DNA of 64,000 nt, taken from positions 8,336,188 to 8,400,187 of the forward strand of contig JACDOX010000008.1 in NCBI GenBank assembly GCA_014549065.1. Reading direction: 5' to 3'. A model generated the notes under the pieces. That model had not been told where the DNA came from. It did no database searches and worked only from the letters and a program-made list of their open reading frames with translations. Every line of letters begins with the position of its first letter. Position 1 is the first letter of the stretch. Positions 1 to 13,297 of this stretch are shown here, piece by piece. The stretch comes from Cardinalis cardinalis. Taxonomy: Eukaryota > Chordata > Aves > Passeriformes > Cardinalidae. Made by a program: the position numbers and the translations under genes.

Positions 1-3000
1 GAAGTGGATTATGATAGTTCTGAAAATAATGTTCATTCCTTAATTCTTAACAAGGGAGAATGTTTAACATTTTTTATTTTAAAAACATAGCTAGAATTAT
101 AAATTAAAATTATAAAAAAATAGCTGTTGTGCTATCCTGCTTTATGTGACTTCTTGATTGCTTTATTTTCAGTACCATGTCTTTCACCATTTGCAGCACA
201 AGACCAATTAATTTCTGGAAGGGAATGCTGTACCATGAAATACCTTATGCACCACTGTCTTCTTGTTTTAGAATATTTACTCTTGCACAAAGCAGAGCAC
301 AGAGAATGAACCAGTAGAGATAGCATACATACAATGTTTTCCTGCAGCTTACATATTAACTAAGTGTAATATCTAGCTTCTTACCCCAGCACATATGTTA
401 ACAAAAAGAAATTTGCAAGAACAGCAACAATAATTAAACAATGAAGGAATTAATGAATGGGGAATTAATTGTGTGACAACAGGCAAAACAGAACAGGAAA
501 AGTAATTAAGTGCAGTACTTTGAATGTAATTAAGGAATAATGAAATTAAAGGAATGATTTTTTTTTTAATTTGACTAGGTTTGACAAAGTTTGTCTTGGT
601 TTAGATTTTTCTCCTTTACAGAAATACTTCCAAGTACAAACTGGTAAAAGGATATGGGGACAAGCTCAACATGAAAACACTGAAGAAATAAAAGAATTAA
701 ACTGCTGACTACACTGGAAAAGGTGCTCATTCTACTTTTATCTTGCCCATCTTATTGTTCTACTCCCATTTGTCTGTTTCAAGGTTAAAAAAAAACATTC
801 TTAAGGGAAAAAATTAAAAAGTCATCTAGACATAGTTTCAGAAATGAAACAAGAGTCTTGTACTTCAATGTAAAAAAAAGTCTGTATGATCTCCAACTGA
901 ACCTAGTTTACTAGAAGCATGTAATGTGGTCTTGTAAAATCTGTCATAGACTGACACCTGCAATATAAAATCTCAGAACAAAAAATACTGTGGATTTTTA
1001 TTCTTATGCAGGAGAATACACAGGAATAGCTACCCCCATGGGAAAGCCATTTGCATCTATACACCGTAGCTGTTTGCTAAAGTCAAACACCTCTGCCAGG
1101 CCAGTCCCACTATTTCTCTTCTCCTACCTGTGATTTACCTCATAACATGACATCCTTTAAACTGAATTTGTCTGCATTAAGCAAGCAAAGTAGGGCAATT
1201 TAAATAAGCAAACGTATTTCATGTTTTAGAAACAAACAACCTAAAGAGAAGTATACTTTTTAATCTGGTAACTCCTCATATTTTGAATAACTCAAAGGGA
1301 AAGGATAGTCATAAAGTAATTTTACAACATACTACTGACATTTTAATGTGCACAGTATCACAGTCCTTGACTAAAATTTAGTCAGCTTCAGTAGGGTTCT
1401 TGTGCATCCTACAGCTATTCTCATGACTGAATCACACCTCCTCTCTTCCTCACGAAAGGAAACACACACAGTTCATGCTCATGTGCCTCATGCATGATCA
1501 GAAATATCAAGCAAGATGACTAGTTTTACTAAACCACAGAATAGAAACGCATTCTTTTGTGAATAGAAAGATCTGGATGCTCAAACTCTATCATAAAACC
1601 CCCTATTGATAACTCTGATTTTGGTAACAGCATCTAATATTTCCTTTCCACAGTTGCTTTACAAATGTCACAAACTACCACCAGCATTTTCCCTATTGTC
1701 AATTAAATACTGTTTAGTGCCAATTCAATTAAAAAGTATCACTAATAACATCACATCACAGTTCACTGGTGATCTCTACTTCATAAGCGGAATGAGTCAT
1801 TAGAGCAAAAAGTCACAGTTTCACCTCACTCAAATGAGAGACTTTTCTCTTCTTCCCAGTAATTTGAACAGTATATCAAATACAGGAGTTCTGTTCAGCT
1901 AAACATACCTGCTGTCCTATTCTCTTTAGTTAACCAAGGACAATCAAAACAAAGAAAAATGCCTGCTTCACAGAGAAGACATCAAATTAAATCACTGCAG
2001 AAGTTCCAAACTGCTGACCTTCAATTGCATCAAGGTTTGTGGACTCTCTGAAGCAAACTCTCTGAAAAACAAAGCCATGGTTCTTCCTTGCCTTCCCAAT
2101 TTAAATGGTATGGGGAGAGCAGCTGTGTTTATCATCACTAAGTATGGCTAAAACTACTCAATAACTGAAGATTTGCTGAACTACAACCATCTTAAATTAA
2201 AACACCCAAGAACAGGCATTTTCCCAAGAGAATGGAAAGCTCCCCTTTTCTTGAGGGATGCAGAGGTACTGGAGACAGTTCAATGAAGACCACAACCATA
2301 ATCAGGGATCCAACAGACTACACTGTGTAATGTGAAGCTTACAGAGGCTCTGCATATCCAGTTTATTGAGAGGCAATTACTCCCTGAGTACAGATATTTA
2401 TACACAGAAAAGAAATCCAGTGGCAGGAAAATTTTTATTTTCTCTGAGAAATGCAAAATGATGATTCTGTATCTGCAAGTTGAAGGTAGACAAATTCAAC
2501 CAGGAAATAAGATGCAGATATGGTTAAATGCTGGACCAGTCCAATATGAGAGGTAATGGCCTACCATGGTTTAAAGTCTCTAGAAAAAGGGTATACAACT
2601 TTCCAAAGGAAATTATTAATCTGAGTTTTGGAGCAGACTGTAGAGTAGATTTGAGGGGAGAGGGATCTGGGACTTGGGAAGCCTCTGCTCATTCTCCTCT
2701 TTTACAAGGGACAGTGCAAGTGCCATCACTGTTCCGAGCATGCTTCTCAAGCACTGAAACTCCACATAAAGACAGCCTTACTGTTTAGAACACGAACATG
2801 TCCAGAAGCACAAACAACCAGATATACTCAAGGTTCTTTTTTCACCTTCTTCTGAAACAGAAGATACTGGCCATAGGTAGAGAAAAAGAGGCTAAGCAAA
2901 GCAAGGTTTTCTTCTTCCTTTGCCTTTTATTGTATGCCTTCCTTACATACTTAGGTTTTTATTGTTTTTAGACATGAAATGGGAAAAAAAAATCTCCAGG

Positions 3001-6000
3001 TCAGACTTGCTGAGATTTTTTTTCCCTTCCACTGCAATGCAGAATGTAGATTAGCTGGGCAAATTTCCCCTTATCAACCTGTTGACATTGCAAGGGCCTT
3101 CAGAATATCTGGCAGCATAATCCAGCACCTTTTGTCTGAAAAACAAAGATGTGGAGGACAAAAATTTAATACACTTGATACAAACCTAACTGCCCCATCC
3201 TCCCTGAATCAAAAATTAGCTGTTCTTGCTTCCACCAGAACTCTTCTCTATGAAAGTTTAATGCCTTGGTATCAGAGCCCTAGGATGGTGCCATCACTTC
3301 ATCCTACAAGGTAATGGTTACATGATATGCAGACACGAAGAAGGCACACATGGCACACAAAGATGTTTCTGACATCCATGGATACTTCACAGGAGAATGG
3401 ATTTGAGACCTGTTATATAACTCTGGACAATATCCTGCATGAAAAAAGTACTAATATAGTCCACATAAGGGAATATAAACATTCCTACCCATAAGTTCAT
3501 ACTACTTCTCCACAGTGTGACTGCTTGTTCAACAGTTATACTGTCATAATTTTAGACTGTGAAACCTCTGCTCTAGGGTTCATAAAAGATCAGAGCACTT
3601 GTCATTCTCAGTGCAGGTAGAGTGAGATAGAGTGGTTGAGCAGTTCATTCTTCTTTCTAATTACACTCCATTAACCTTCCACATGAGAGCTCCCCTGCGC
3701 TTTCATACCAGCAGCACAACTGGCTGTGTTTGATAAGGCTCGGCAGCATTCGCAAGAGCAGCACGCGGCACGGAAGGAACAGCTCAGCTCGGCAGCGCTC
3801 GCAGGAGCTGCGCTGGTGCTCTGTCACTGAGCTGCATCAGATCCAGCTGAATTACACACACATGGACACCAGCCTCACCTTACCCACCTCCCTCACAACT
3901 CTACCCCTTGAACTTCAGAGATACATGATCTATTAGAAAGCCAAATGCAGAACTAGGGAATTATTCACAATGGGGAACCCAACAGTCATCACACTTTCAC
4001 CTCACTGCAAAGACCTGCCAAGAGAAATGTATTTAGAGCACTAAGGCATGCAGGGCAATAGAAAAGAAGTTGTTACATTATAATTAGATCACGTTAGTGT
4101 ATGCAACCAGTGTACAGAGAAGGAAAATTACATTTGAAGTGTAAATCTTTTTTAAATGCACTTTCAGTATCTGGGGGTGTTTGTTGTATGTTCTGAAGAC
4201 CACACTGCTTACAAACAGCATCATATTTCTCTATAACCTTTCTCAACAGTGACCACATAAATGAAGCTTTTCTAAAAAGACAGACTTCTTCAATTAATAA
4301 TGTATTCTATGAGAGTTTTAAACTCAGTGCCAGCAAAGCTATTTTCCATGTGCATGAAGGTAGATTAGCATTTGTGTATACCGAGTAACAGTGTCAGCAC
4401 ATGCTTACACAGATAAAAGGGAAACAAATTTGGAAGGAGAGATTGTAAACAATCTGGAACAGAACCCAAATTATTTTAAAAATAAATGAAACATTACAAA
4501 ATCTGCACTTTTGAATGACATTTTACACAACCCCTTGAATTTTTTAACTGTTTTAAATGACTTCACAACATAAAGTGGTATATGGAACTGGTCTATATAA
4601 ATGAGGGATGGCAATACTCCTTTTGCTATTAGCTCCATTATCCTTTTCCATGCCTCTCCTGTTTTTTAACATATTTTGATACTTGCATATGCATGTGTGT
4701 CCATAAATAAATAAAACTTACTTCTACTGTAGGTTTCCCAACCTTCAGCTAATATTTTGAAATGACTGCTGTTTTCTAAGACTTGGTAAGTTTGAAGAGT
4801 CAGAAACAAAATCTGTTTGTGCTAAAAGCCAAGCAATGAATCCAGCCTCTTCCAGTCCTTGTTCAGAATGGTTCAGGAATTTTATTTCAGAGCTCTGGTG
4901 CCCGTTGTCAAAGATCCTCTCCAGTACAAAGAGAACAGAGGTGGTTCTTCTCTTATAACAGGAAGGTAAATACTGCTACTGAACCCATATAAAAATAACC
5001 TGAAGAGACTTGGTTTACAAGGGTGATCATTAAAGGCCATTAGACTCACCTTCTACATCTACAATAGATTTTGGACCTCCTTTCTCCAATTTTCTTTAAT
5101 TTACTCTAAAGATGCCAATTCAGTCTTTAGTGCAATTTAACTTGTGCCATCTAAGCCTGTAATATACGACAGGAATTCAGAATTCATGGATGTGATCAAC
5201 CACAGTGAATCTAAAACTGTCAGGCTACTGAGTTTGCTTCAGGAAAGCTGAATAGACAGAGGACAGTTCTTACCTCTAAGACACACTTGATCAAAGTATG
5301 AACACAAGTATCTTTTTAACAACAACTTTTTGGAAGAATAATGAATGATCTTGTTGAGATACATTTGATATCAACAAAGTGCAAGATTAATTCTCTTGGA
5401 TATACTTTCTCTACTAAATATCACTCTTAAACCTAATAAATTTGAAACAAACACAATTAGGACATTGAAGAAATTTACCTACAGCATCCCTATCTCCTGT
5501 TCTGTGAAAATCTATCCACAGGGCTATAATGCAATGAAATCTTGTTTGAGCCAGGATTAAAATTTGTCAGACTAGGATAGCACTGAAGGAAAGCAGAACA
5601 ACATTTCTGTGCCACACGTAGCTCTTACTTCTGTAAAAAAGATTTTTACACATCAATTGTACCCAGTACCTCTGTAACTTGTGCTCCCATATTTTTTAAG
5701 TATGTGCTAGAATGATGACTTAAAGCTCCAAAATTCCTGGCTGTAAGCAGCTAGTGTTGAAACTGCTTTCAGAACTGAGTATTGCAGAAGTGCTTCCACT
5801 TCCTGGAGCAGTCAGCCATCCTGCTAACCCCATCTGGAATACTGTTTTCTGACAAGTGGGCTATGCTCACCTCTGAAAAATGCAAAATTTCAGCTGATGA
5901 AGAATTTTTAACTAACCACCTGAGAAATGTACCTCTTTCGAACTTTTTAGTAATGTTTGTTATTTTCCCAACACCTCTTAGAAAATATTTCAAAAGGAAC

Positions 6001-7643
6001 TATTTTGGTTCTACACTGTGGTCTTATTCTCTGTGTACAGAAGACCTCTCAAAAATAATCCAAGCACCTTTCTTTTGTATTATGTCAGTGGAGAAGATTT
6101 CCTGAGCATTTGAGGGGCCCATTAGATGGGCGAATAGATCTTTTAACCTAGCCAAAGAGGTAAGAAAGAGAAAGTAATCTTTCCTGTAATTTCTCTTTAT
6201 GCACATCTCAACAATATATTATATGTGGTTTTAGGGAAGTCCAAGATTTCTTCTGTGCCACTTCAGGCCCATATTAGATTTAAAAGGCAAATTAGTTTAG
6301 TTTTTATAAAAAAAAAATTAAACAAAAACATTAAACATATTTTCATCACATAATGAAGTGCAAGATCTTTTTCACACCATATGTTTGACTTGCTACTTAC
6401 TGCAGAGAACATGCAATGTATAACTGGATAAACACATTTCATTCTACAAACTGGTCTGACAAGCTAAACCTGCACTAGGAGGTATCAGACAGTCTTAATG
6501 AAACTCAGAAATATTATTTCATTGATATTCACTTAGCATTAATTGCATGACAATTCAGCTGTGAATGTGGAAGCGTTAGCTCAAAACCCACGGACCTTCA
6601 AGAAACAGCATCATTAGGTCTCTCTCATGTTTCTCTAAAAACACCTATCACATCTGTCCCAAAACAGCTGTAAATCACAAAACAGTAGCAAGTTTGCCTC
6701 CACATGGTTTCACACAGATGGATTTTTTTTTTTAAAGGAATCACACGTTGCACTTTTGAGAAGGACTGAAAGATTACAGAAATCTAGCAACTGAAGCACA
6801 GGTTGTTACAGCAAGCCATCTTGCTTTGTGTCCTCAGGTCTGGTAGCTTTACCCATACTGGGATCTCAACCTCTTATTATTACCTCAGAAAATTACCTTT
6901 AAGCTGCATTGTCTTTGCAACAAGAGTTTAATTAAAGTTTTATACATGTAATGTTTACCCTTTTAAACTCCCGTTCATAAAAATAAGCCCCCACGTAATT
7001 CTCTTTCTCAGATAACCTCCAAAAAGTGAGAAGATGAAAGAAGCTTCAATATTAGGGAGCAGGTTCTGTGGAATCTGAGGTTGAGGGGCTATTAGATGAA
7101 AGAAACAACTGAGAAAACATTTTCCCCCACATTACCTCTGAATAAACCAAGTTGATGCTGAAATGCAGGGCTGTTTTACGGAAACAAACTTCAGGGTTTG
7201 TTTTTTAACAAATACAACAGGGTACATATTCAAGAAAATAGAGCATAATTATTTGTTTGTTTTGGTAAAACTATCCTCTATTGTAATTCATCTAGACTTG
7301 AGACAGGACATAAGCAGAGGAAAGAGGCTTTTAAAAGATTTATCCTACACATGCAAACTTTCATATCACTAAATACATGCAAGTGCATGTAAGTAAATAG
7401 CGACCTAGATTTACTTTGAAAAATAAACCACCATGACCAAAAGCTGAGAAAATTTCAACCAATTATAAAAAGAATGTGTAATAGGTGTTGTAGAAATTAA
7501 AACAACAAAAACCAACCAACCAAAAAAATACCCCAACCCATTAACATGCAAACAGAAATACTTGACTGTGCACTGCATAGCCAGTAATAATTACGAGCCC
7601 AGTAGGACTTTCATGGCAATTGTGTGGAGGATCATATAAACAT
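1..7643. other. Intronic stretch, nothing recognised apart from a small GC-rich duplication
   Basis: The stretch is AT-rich with A and T runs. ORFs of up to 111 codons occur without domains. The only structured signal I see is the imperfect direct repeat at 3738-3811. Confidence 0.5.
3738..3811 (+). repeat. Imperfect 25-bp direct repeat in a GC-rich patch
   Basis: GCTCGGCAGCATTCGCAAGA (start of copy 1, 3738) and GCTCGGCAGCGCTCGCAGGA (start of copy 2, 3787) form two 25-bp copies 49 bases apart, differing at a few positions. The patch is GC- and CpG-richer than its surroundings. Confidence 0.65.
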
Positions 7644-7780
7644 GTTTGTGCTGAGTTGGTTAGAGCATGGTGCTAACAATGCCAAGGTCACAGGTACAAT
7701 CTCTGTATGGACCATTCACTTAGGAGCTGGACTTGATGATCATTCTGGGTCCCTTCCAACTCAGGCTATTCTGTGACTAT
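7644..7780 (+). repeat. TguSINE1-type SINE (tRNA-Ile head, CR1 tail)
   Basis: The first half reads CTGAGTTGGTTAGAGCATGG, then TGCTAACAATGCCAAGGTCA and a decayed B box GGTACAATC, all clearly derived from tRNA-Ile. The second half, GCTGGACTTGATGATCATTC then CCCTTCCAACTCAGG and ATTCTGTGA, is a CR1 3' tail. This fusion is the design of TguSINE1, a SINE described in zebra finch and relatives and mobilised by CR1 machinery. The A box survives partly and the B box is mutated, so it is probably inactive. It supports a passerine host. Confidence 0.85.
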
Positions 7781-10700
7781 GTCAAAATCACAGTAAATCC
7801 ACAACACGTCTGTCGGTTTGCACAGGAAGACAGTCAAGCTGTCACTGATTGTGAGGAAGCTCAGAAGACGACAAAGAGCAATATCAAAAAAACAAAATCA
7901 GGAAACACAGAAAAGAGTAAGAAAAAACAGGTTCACACAAGCAAAGAGCATTCACAGACAATGTAAAGCTGAATTGAAAAGTAGTGAAGTCAGACAAGCA
8001 AAAATTAGTCCTTTCTCACTGCCACGGAGGGCTTGTAGAAGAAAGCATTACATTTTATCAGAATGACTTGAAAAAAAGGGCACACTTCAGTCATACTAAT
8101 CGCTTTTAAAGTCCGTTCTCACTGATATGTCAGGCCTATGCCCAGAGGGAAGTCTGAGGTGACACAAGTAGTAGTGCAGGGAATACTTTGAGACTTTTTC
8201 AGTGTATTTTCATTGAAGAAAAAAGTCCATATTTCATGTATATTTCATATATACATAAGCAAGAACTGAGCAGTAAACCATGCTTGATTTAACCCCACAG
8301 ATCCACATTCTTAATGTTTTTTCCTATTTTGCTTCCTTGCTGTTAGGTTGTATGATTAGCACACAATGCTCTGTAGGCCAAAAACCAAGTTTGCAAAGAT
8401 CTTTTGAAATATTTAACATACACTAGCACTATGTAAACAGTAATAATAATTCAGAGGCCTTTTCCTACTCTGCATTCTGAATGTATTTATTATGAGCTAG
8501 ACAAATAATGCAGGATTGTAGCACTCTGCCTCCACATTTCTCATCTTCCTCTTCCAATTTACCAGAGCAATGACGAAAGAGGGGGTTTTGCTCCAAGCCT
8601 TTAACTCTTTGTAGCACAGATTCTCATACTGAGTAGCTCTCTGAACTAGAGGATTCATCTTTTGCACAGGGGCAGAATCTCATTTCCTTAATCAATTTAG
8701 AGAAGATCAGAAGCCTGCCCAGTGACCCACATTGCTCGAGAAACTGCACCAGCAGCAGAGGCTATAGAGGCAGCTGCTTTCAGGCCAGCAACAGCATGCT
8801 CAGCATGAACAGACTGTACTAAGATTTTTCTCCCACACACAAAACCAAACTGTTCCTGTGCCCCCTTTGTGCTGACGGAGGCTGTCTCTCAGTCGATGAG
8901 CAAGTCACTATTTAGAAAATTATTTCTCAACCTATTTTGGAAATCCACAATCATGTACCATTGGCAGCACTGGCGAGTATTCAGCAGCAATTTCAAAGGT
9001 TCTTTGTCCTGGGGAGGAGACAGGACCATTCAGCAGCAAGCCGGCAGAACTGCTGAGTACACAGCTGGAGCGTACGTGGGGGAAGGGAAGCCGTGTGTGA
9101 TTCTGCAATTATATCTGTTAAATGCACACAGATTTGAAGAATGATCACTTGGCATTTCTACTATTTTGCAAGTGCAAACTTTGAACACATTTGCCAGAAG
9201 TATTTGGCTGTTTTTTCTTGTAAGACGATAGAAGATCAGTGCAGAAAAACATTAAGCCACATGGACATGCTACATAATTGGTTCTTTCAGCCTCTTGCAG
9301 TGCAAATGATTTGCAGTAAATTCTCTGATCTTCTTACTAGTTAACAACAGTCCAGTCCAAGACAAATACATCAAGAACAGATACAGAGGAAAAAGCTGTG
9401 GACAAGATTAACCACACAAGCTTGGCTTTTTTACGATCTTCACATTTTTTCCTATTGCCCAGCTGCTAGATATTCAAGAGAAAACAGGGTGTACTGTAAT
9501 AACTGCTACAACAGGCCACAGGAACACAGGTCCAGTAAGAACTCTTTCTGTTTGGATCTTGACAGGGCTCTCACTTGTACTACAAAGAATGTCACTCTGA
9601 TGCCCTGTTTGCATTCCATTTTCAACAACAATGAGGAGGATGGAGGTCTCCGGTTTCTATGACAACCCAGATGGGCCACAATACAAGATACTTACAAATG
9701 TTCGACTGCAGGGATGCCAGATCAAATTAAGCTAGAGTTTACATTACTTCATAGAAACTAAAATAAAAGAAAAAACCCAAACAAAACACAAATGTCAAAG
9801 GAAGGATGACATTTCCTTGGTACATTCCAAAAGATTTCTGAAAGTAGGTGGTAAAGAAAGGAAGGATTTTTCCCTTTGAAAATAAATAATATTGTCAACG
9901 CAAGCAAATTGAAACCCTCATTTACATGAGTAAATGTTTTCATTAAAACTAGACTGCTGGAAAACTACCATCAGACATTAAAAGCAAAAAACAGACTCCA
10001 AAACATGATTTTATCAGTTTACTTAATTCATTATGAACTGGCAAACTTGTAATCTATGTTCTGTAGGGTTTGTTTAATGCCACAACTTGGATTTTGTGAT
10101 ATGGTTCAAGTTCTTGTTTAACCTGATATAGTTTTTGTGACATTTTGCAAAAGACATTCAGATGTATAAAATACCCCATAATTTACTTCAGGAAATTAAA
10201 TTAGTAACAGTGAGTTACTTAACATTAACAAAATTACAAAAACATTTAGCATGTGCTCTTAGTAATTTAACTGGCCTGTTATAACACAGGTGAGGTGTTC
10301 TCACTTCTCAAAGGCATTGATTCACTCAACATCCTGGGAAGGCAACTATAATAAGCCAGCCAGTGTAAGCAAGAAGAGTAAAATGCTTTCTGAAGAAACA
10401 CCTGTAAAAGCTTTTTATACAATTTTCAGATTTGACATATATAGATATGATTCCTAAAACAAACCAAATTAAAGAATTTCTTAATAAATGTGTATTTTTA
10501 GACACATTATTTTGAAAAATCTTCTGCTACAAGTCAAAGTATTGTTTTTCTATTCAGTCACTGTCCTATTCCAAGTTACTCTCCATTCTGTCTTCCAAAT
10601 TAATCACCAGGTAGTTAATAACATTTATTCCATATGTGATAGCCAGCAAGGCTCATATTACAACAGACAACCATAGACTTTTAGAGGCTTATGTTTTTCG

Positions 10701-10929
10701 GGGAGAGGAGAGGCAAGAGAGAAAGGCTTAACAGCTGTGCCTAGTCAAAATAATCCGAAATTAGAGGGGCTGTAACATTTAAAACTGGAACACAGAACCT
10801 TAAAATCTGGGTCTGTGCAGCTGTTGTAACACTTTATTTAAAACTGCAGACACTCTCTCTTCATAAATGGTTCCCCTCTGCAGCACTGCTACCCAGTACT
10901 ATTTACAGAAGGACTCCAGTCTGGATTGC
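7781..10929. other. Intronic stretch without recognised genes or repeats
   Basis: Sequence between the first SINE and the first GC-rich patch. ORFs of up to 91 codons are present, including lysine-rich ones next to the SINE, but none has a recognisable domain or start context that I would defend. Confidence 0.5.
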
Positions 10930-11345
10930 AAGTGCCACCTCATCACTCGGGAGCGCCTGGCGCTGCCAGCTGAGAGCAACCACCCCTCACAGGGCTCAGA
11001 GCCGCCTGCTGGTACCTGAGCCTCGCCTCCTGTTCAACCCCCGGGAGGAGCTGGGACCCCGGCTTAATGGAGCCAGAGAGCGTGCCCAAGGTGGGCTCTG
11101 AGACACCCAGGTTAGCACCTGCCCATCACCTGCTCCTCAGCAATCCTCTTCCACCCCAACCCTTCCCATTCAAAGCCGTGTCCCCCGAAAGCACCACAGC
11201 CTGAGGCTCCAGGGGCTCTCTCTCCCTGCTGCTGACAGCAGCACGGCTGGCACGCGGCACGGCAGGCTGAGGCTGTAGAAAAGCTGCCTGCTCTGCTGTT
11301 CCCGAACTCGCGCAATGGCAAGCGGAGCCAGGGAGACACACCGCG
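10930..11345. promoter_or_regulatory. GC-rich intronic patch, possible regulatory element
   Basis: GC content rises sharply over about 400 bases, with roughly 20 CpGs by eye, in an otherwise AT-rich, CpG-poor intron. Overlapping minus-strand ORFs (the longest 11519-11112, 135 codons) reflect the low stop density of GC-rich sequence and show no domain. No splice-site pair or transcription start motif is convincing. An enhancer, weak promoter or biased-gene-conversion hotspot are all possible. Confidence 0.35.
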
Positions 11346-13224
11346 TTGATACCACCAGCATTTCAGGAATGAGTGATTCAGGCATTTGCAAGGGGCTCCT
11401 GCAGAATTACCAGAGTGCCTCAGTACTACAGGCTGAAGAGCTGAGGGCTGAAATGATACATCTATTATAAAAATTAAAATACCTGACAACTCTGCACAGC
11501 TAGCAGGAATTAGCTGCAAATGACATAATAAGATGCAGAAATGTGACTAAGGACATGGAGAGGCTTGGTTAGCCTTAAACTCGGACTACGCTGCCTAAAC
11601 TTCAGATACACAGCTGGGGCTGTGCTCCCACATCATATATAACCGCTACCTGTGTTTCACATAGAAAGTGAAAGACAAGAAATAGCATAATGAAAAAGAG
11701 AATTTGTAAAGTGCTAATGCTTACTAAAATTTTAACAGTTTAACAGGAAGAGCAAAATGGACTGGAAGTAAGTAGGAAGGAGCTTACAATCTTTAAGTTG
11801 TAAGGGATGGTAGTGTTGCAATGAAGAAGCTGCTTGACGTCATCCAGTTGAAGCTACTTTAATCACAATTTAGTGTAAGTATCAACAGACTGGGACAAAT
11901 AACCAGGCAAGTGGGTTCCTCTCACAAAGTCTACTGCCAATCACATACTGCACACATTTCAAAGCATGACATTCTACTCTGCAGAGATACTGCACAGATT
12001 AAAGTTGTGTTTGCAAGTTGCACAGCATCTGCTATTGCACTGGGTTGTTCAACTATAAATTTCAGCCAAGCACAACAACATAACTGATTAATAACCCCTA
12101 TAAGGAATTCGTACCTAGGCTGGTATCAACTCTTCTAATACCGTAATTAAAAAATAATTTCTTGTACCATCAGCAACACAAACATACTGAGTAACTAATG
12201 CTCAGCATGTGTCCTGTCTTTACAAATTCCAGACGATTTAGACTACTTTACATACCTAAACACTTTTGCTGCTGCATTTTCTTCAAAAATCAATTAGAGT
12301 ACTAAACACTTCTGCCTATTGTTTTCTGCTTTTGTACTTTTTCCCAAGTCTACTCAATTATACAACACATGTGCACCCTAAAATAAATATGTTCTCCAAA
12401 ACTTTCCTCTACAAATGTTTCTGTATTAATTTCTAATTAAATAAGGTCAGAATGATATTCAGAGTAAGAAATCTGAATAGTGAAATTCTGGCAGTAAAAA
12501 ACAAGCACTGAAAATGAACTCATGCTGTTCAAACTAGTGGCTGCTCCATGCATCTCGAAGAATTTGCACTCCAGGATGTTTGCACTATAAGACTAAAAAT
12601 TTACTTTTAACAGAACATGGAAGTTATTAGCAGAAATTCTGACATCCTCAAGACCTGGTCTTCAAGAAATGACCTATTTAATGCACAAGTAGGTCCTTCA
12701 CATTAACCCCAATCATCTTCCCTCAACAAAAAAAAAAGAAAACCAACTAAGTACTAACTTTTGATTTTTTTTTAAATGAGCTGAAACTGCTACAGAACAA
12801 AAAACACACATAAACCTCACAAATTTACCTTAGAGAGAATTTAAAGCAATGCATATTGCAAAAAACCAAACCATACTAAAGCAACCCAAAAATAAACAAG
12901 AGGCATCTCTTCTACTGCACTTTTTCTCGTGGCCAAACGACCACAATGGCTAATAAATCATCTAGCTGTTAATTCTGTTTTATAAAACTTTCTTCTTCTT
13001 GGAAGATACTGAGAAAATTCCAGTTGCAACGGAGTTGCGGCCTTCACTTTCTAAAATGCTAACAAAGCAGGGAAACCAGAGGCTTACAGCCAGTGGCACA
13101 CGTCATTAAAAAGGCGCAGGCTGCAGGCGCTCACACGCAGCCGTCCGGGTGTCCCCGAGCGCCGAGGACGCAGAAGCTCCGTCCGGCCCAAGCGGGGGCT
13201 CCGCGGCCGCCGGAGCCGGGAGGG

Positions 13225-13243
13225 CACGGCCGCCATCTAGCGG
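13225..13243 (-). promoter_or_regulatory. CTCF-like site overlapping a YY1-like core
   Basis: On the minus strand the sequence is CCGCTAGATGGCGGCCGTG. Its first part, CCGCTAGATGGCGG, fits the CTCF core pattern (CCNCNAG-R-KGGC-type, as in the common CCACTAGATGGC variant). The embedded AGATGGCGGC is also close to the YY1 consensus AAGATGGCGGC. The site sits at the centre of the CpG-dense patch. This is a motif match by eye; occupancy is inferred only. Confidence 0.55.
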
Positions 13244-13265
13244 GGACGGCGGCCGCTCCGCCTTC

Positions 13266-13297
13266 CCTCTCTGCCTCCCTCCCTCTCTGCCTCCCTC
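13266..13297 (+). repeat. Two-copy 16-bp pyrimidine tandem repeat
   Basis: The unit CCTCTCTGCCTCCCTC occurs twice in tandem on the plus strand, immediately beside the CpG-dense core. Such polypurine/polypyrimidine tracts are common at promoters and can form triplex DNA. Confidence 0.75.

Noticed and set aside
7644..7715. tRNA-Ile gene
   Set aside because: The tRNA-like part is mutated in the B box, lacks a clean acceptor stem and runs straight into a CR1 tail, so it is a SINE.
7733..8066. Lysine/arginine-rich 77- and 82-codon ORFs
   Set aside because: One starts within the SINE tail and both are A-rich sequence translated by chance.
11112..11519. 135-codon minus-strand ORF
   Set aside because: It lies in a GC-rich patch where stops are rare; other frames are open too, and no domain or splice signals support it.
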